Source of the DNA: Bacteroidales bacterium
Lineage (GTDB): Bacteria; Bacteroidota; Bacteroidia; Bacteroidales; Dysgonomonadaceae
Length of the DNA: 7,253 nt
Direction: 5' to 3'
Assembly: GCA_012518155.1 (NCBI GenBank)
Contig: JAAYTC010000025.1
Span: forward strand, 1 to 7,253
This document shows positions 6,041 to 7,253 of the stretch, in pieces. The notes beneath the pieces were generated by a model. It saw only the letters and a list, made by a program, of their open reading frames with translations, had not been told where the DNA came from and made no database searches. Position numbers and translations under genes: made by a program. How positions within the stretch are numbered: position 1 is the stretch's first letter; every line of letters begins with the position of its first letter.

Positions 6041-6047
6041 TGCAATT

Positions 6048-7091
6048 TTACTTAGAATAAAAAGGTTTTCGCAACGGGTGATTTCTCGACTTATTGAAAA
6101 TCATTTGTCCCTTGTCGATTCCCTTTCTCAACTTCGCCCGCTCCTCTTCGGGCAGCAGCGTCACTTGTTTACACTGGTCGGAGCAACACCCGTTCATCTC
6201 CCCCGCGCACTTCGCGCATTGGATAAACAGGAGATGGCACCCCTCGTTCTTGCAGTTGGTATGCGTGTCACACGGTTCGCCGCACTGGTGGCAGCGGGCG
6301 ATCACATCCTCCGTTATTCGCTCCCCTAATCGTTCGTCGAACACGAAATTCTTCCCGACAAATTTTATCGGCAGGTTCTCCTCCCGTGCTTTACGAGCGT
6401 ACTCGATGATCCCCCCCTCCACGTGATACACGTTCTTGAACCCGTTATGAAGTAGGTAAGCGCTCGCCTTCTCGCATCGGATACCTCCCGTGCAATACAT
6501 CACGATATTTTTATCCTTATGCTCCTGAAGCATGTCCACCGCCATGGGCAATTGCTCCCGGAACGTATCGGAAGGCACCTCGATCGCGTTCTCGAAATGC
6601 CCCACCTCGTACTCGTAATGGTTGCGCATATCCACCACGATGGTGCCGGCCTGCTCCGTGAGCTTGTTGTACTCCCGTGCCGAGAGGTACTTCCCCGTTC
6701 TGGAAGGGTCGAACGACGGATCCTCGATACCATCCGCCACCACCTTGTCCCGCACCTTCATACGCAGCACCCAGAACGATTTACCGTCGTCGTCCAGTGC
6801 CACGTTCAGACGAACACCGTTCAGCGCCGGGTCGGCCCCGTACAGCGCGATGCGAAACGCCTCGACATTGCTTTCAGGAACAGACACCTGCCCGTTGATC
6901 CCTTCCCGCGCGATATAGACCCGACCAAACACCTTGATCGCGTCGAATTGGGTGTAAAGATCGTCCCGAAACTGCTTTGGATCGGCAACTTGAAAATATT
7001 TGTAGAACGATATAGTGATGCGCGGCTCCGTTTCTTGCAACATCCGCGCCTTAAGCTCCCTGTTTGAAATTCGATTATGAAGTACCGCCAT
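6048..7091 (-). CDS. trhO: tRNA uridine(34) hydroxylase, rhodanese-like
   Basis: A 347-residue protein of the TrhO (YceA/UPF0176) family. These enzymes hydroxylate carbon 5 of wobble U34 in certain tRNAs in an oxygen-dependent reaction; ho5U is then elaborated to cmo5U or mo5U. An N-terminal domain (about 1-125, with ISFYKYF, GRVYIAREGINGQ and LDDDGKSFWVLRMKVRDK) precedes a rhodanese domain (about 135-235). Its loop is CTGGIRCEK, with the catalytic-type Cys200 and second Cys206. The C-terminal region is Cys-rich (267, 270, 274, 280, 285, 292, 295, 302, 303 and 307), which may bind metal. From memory it is strikingly close to the E. coli protein over its whole length, including MYCTGGIRCEKAS and KNFVFDER. 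The ATG at 7089-7091 gives the family N terminus. It ends 36 bp before the antitoxin-like gene. Confidence 0.96.
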   Translation of the reverse strand: MAVLHNRISNRELKARMLQETEPRITISFYKYFQVADPKQFRDDLYTQFDAIKVFGRVYIAREGINGQVSVPESNVEAFRIALYGADPALNGVRLNVALDDDGKSFWVLRMKVRDKVVADGIEDPSFDPSRTGKYLSAREYNKLTEQAGTIVVDMRNHYEYEVGHFENAIEVPSDTFREQLPMAVDMLQEHKDKNIVMYCTGGIRCEKASAYLLHNGFKNVYHVEGGIIEYARKAREENLPIKFVGKNFVFDERLGERITEDVIARCHQCGEPCDTHTNCKNEGCHLLFIQCAKCAGEMNGCCSDQCKQVTLLPEEERAKLRKGIDKGQMIFNKSRNHPLRKPFYSK

Positions 7092-7100
7092 GATTATTCA

Positions 7101-7159
7101 CGTTAAACTAAAAAAAGCACATCAGTATACAACAAGCAAACCGGTTGTTTGGTTTAACG
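7101..7159. promoter_or_regulatory. Inverted repeats in the trhO upstream region
   Basis: CGTTAAAC (7101-7108) is repeated in inverse as GTTTAACG (7152-7159). Between them CAAAC (7137-7141) and GTTTG (7147-7151) form a nested pair around CGGTT. A separate small hairpin, GTTAT-TTCG-ATAAC, lies at about 7163-7176. No clear TAnnTTTG box for trhO was found. A TATACT sequence on the minus strand near 7120-7130 resembles a sigma-70 -10 but is not convincing in this phylum. The repeats may be operator half-sites or leader structure. Confidence 0.35.
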
Positions 7160-7230
7160 AGCTGTTATTTCGATAACGGAAAAGAGTGGAAGGATTCAAT
7201 AATTTTCGTTCAACCAGATAGCTGAAAATT

Positions 7231-7238
7231 TAAGGAGG
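7231..7238 (+). promoter_or_regulatory. Strong Shine-Dalgarno-like sequence facing off the window edge
   Basis: TAAGGAGG on the plus strand is a near-perfect anti-16S match and stands out in an organism whose genes mostly lack one. No ATG or GTG follows in the remaining 15 nt, and a TTG at 7240 is too close. It may serve a divergent gene whose start lies just beyond the window, or be coincidental. Confidence 0.3.
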
Positions 7239-7253
7239 ATTGATTAGCTTAGC

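Noticed and set aside
5371..6060. 229-codon plus-strand open frame
   Set aside because: It is antisense to both yigZ and the antitoxin-like gene and crosses the spacer between them. The minus-strand genes have clear family motifs, a promoter box and a ribosome-binding site, and this frame has none.
6519..7067. 182-codon plus-strand open frame opposite trhO
   Set aside because: It lies fully antisense to a strongly conserved gene, its translation is rich in His/Arg/Leu from reversed GC-rich codons, and it shows no motif.

Overview
The window looks like an ordinary chromosomal segment from a member of the Bacteroidota, probably Bacteroidales. The grounds are Bacteroidota-type promoter boxes (TAnnTTTG) upstream of topA and of a small antitoxin-like gene, mostly weak Shine-Dalgarno sequences, GC-rich coding regions separated by AT-rich spacers, and a topA that ends in glycine/aromatic repeats plus a Lys/Thr tail with no visible Cys4 zinc fingers. 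I cannot assign a genus.

Layout. Positions 1-320 hold an unresolved 3' end of something upstream, a very strong bidirectional terminator hairpin (141-185) and a short leader. Two overlapping plus-strand genes follow (321-1443), encoding the two half-size subunits of a CHR-family (chromate transporter-like) membrane pair. All remaining confident genes are on the minus strand. Read right to left, they are trhO (tRNA uridine 34 hydroxylase), a small AT-rich antitoxin-like gene with no recognisable toxin, a YigZ/IMPACT-family gene, topA (DNA topoisomerase I), and a GNAT acetyltransferase that converges on the transporter pair.

The genes do not form one pathway. topA has its own promoter and a 5' leader containing an 11-bp perfect inverted repeat. 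trhO and yigZ belong to conserved translation and stress-related families. No defence system, prophage, transposase, CRISPR array, rRNA or tRNA is visible.

The most unusual signal is a bipartite sequence (ATTCAAGTTTCACA, then TATAGCTA). It occurs just downstream of three consecutive genes (chrA2, the GNAT gene and topA), each time in the same orientation relative to that gene. The GNAT gene is therefore bracketed by two roughly 58-bp direct repeats about 84% identical. Other points of note are the topA leader inverted repeat, the orphan antitoxin-like gene followed by chained tiny reading frames, and a sharp drop in GC inside the second transporter gene.
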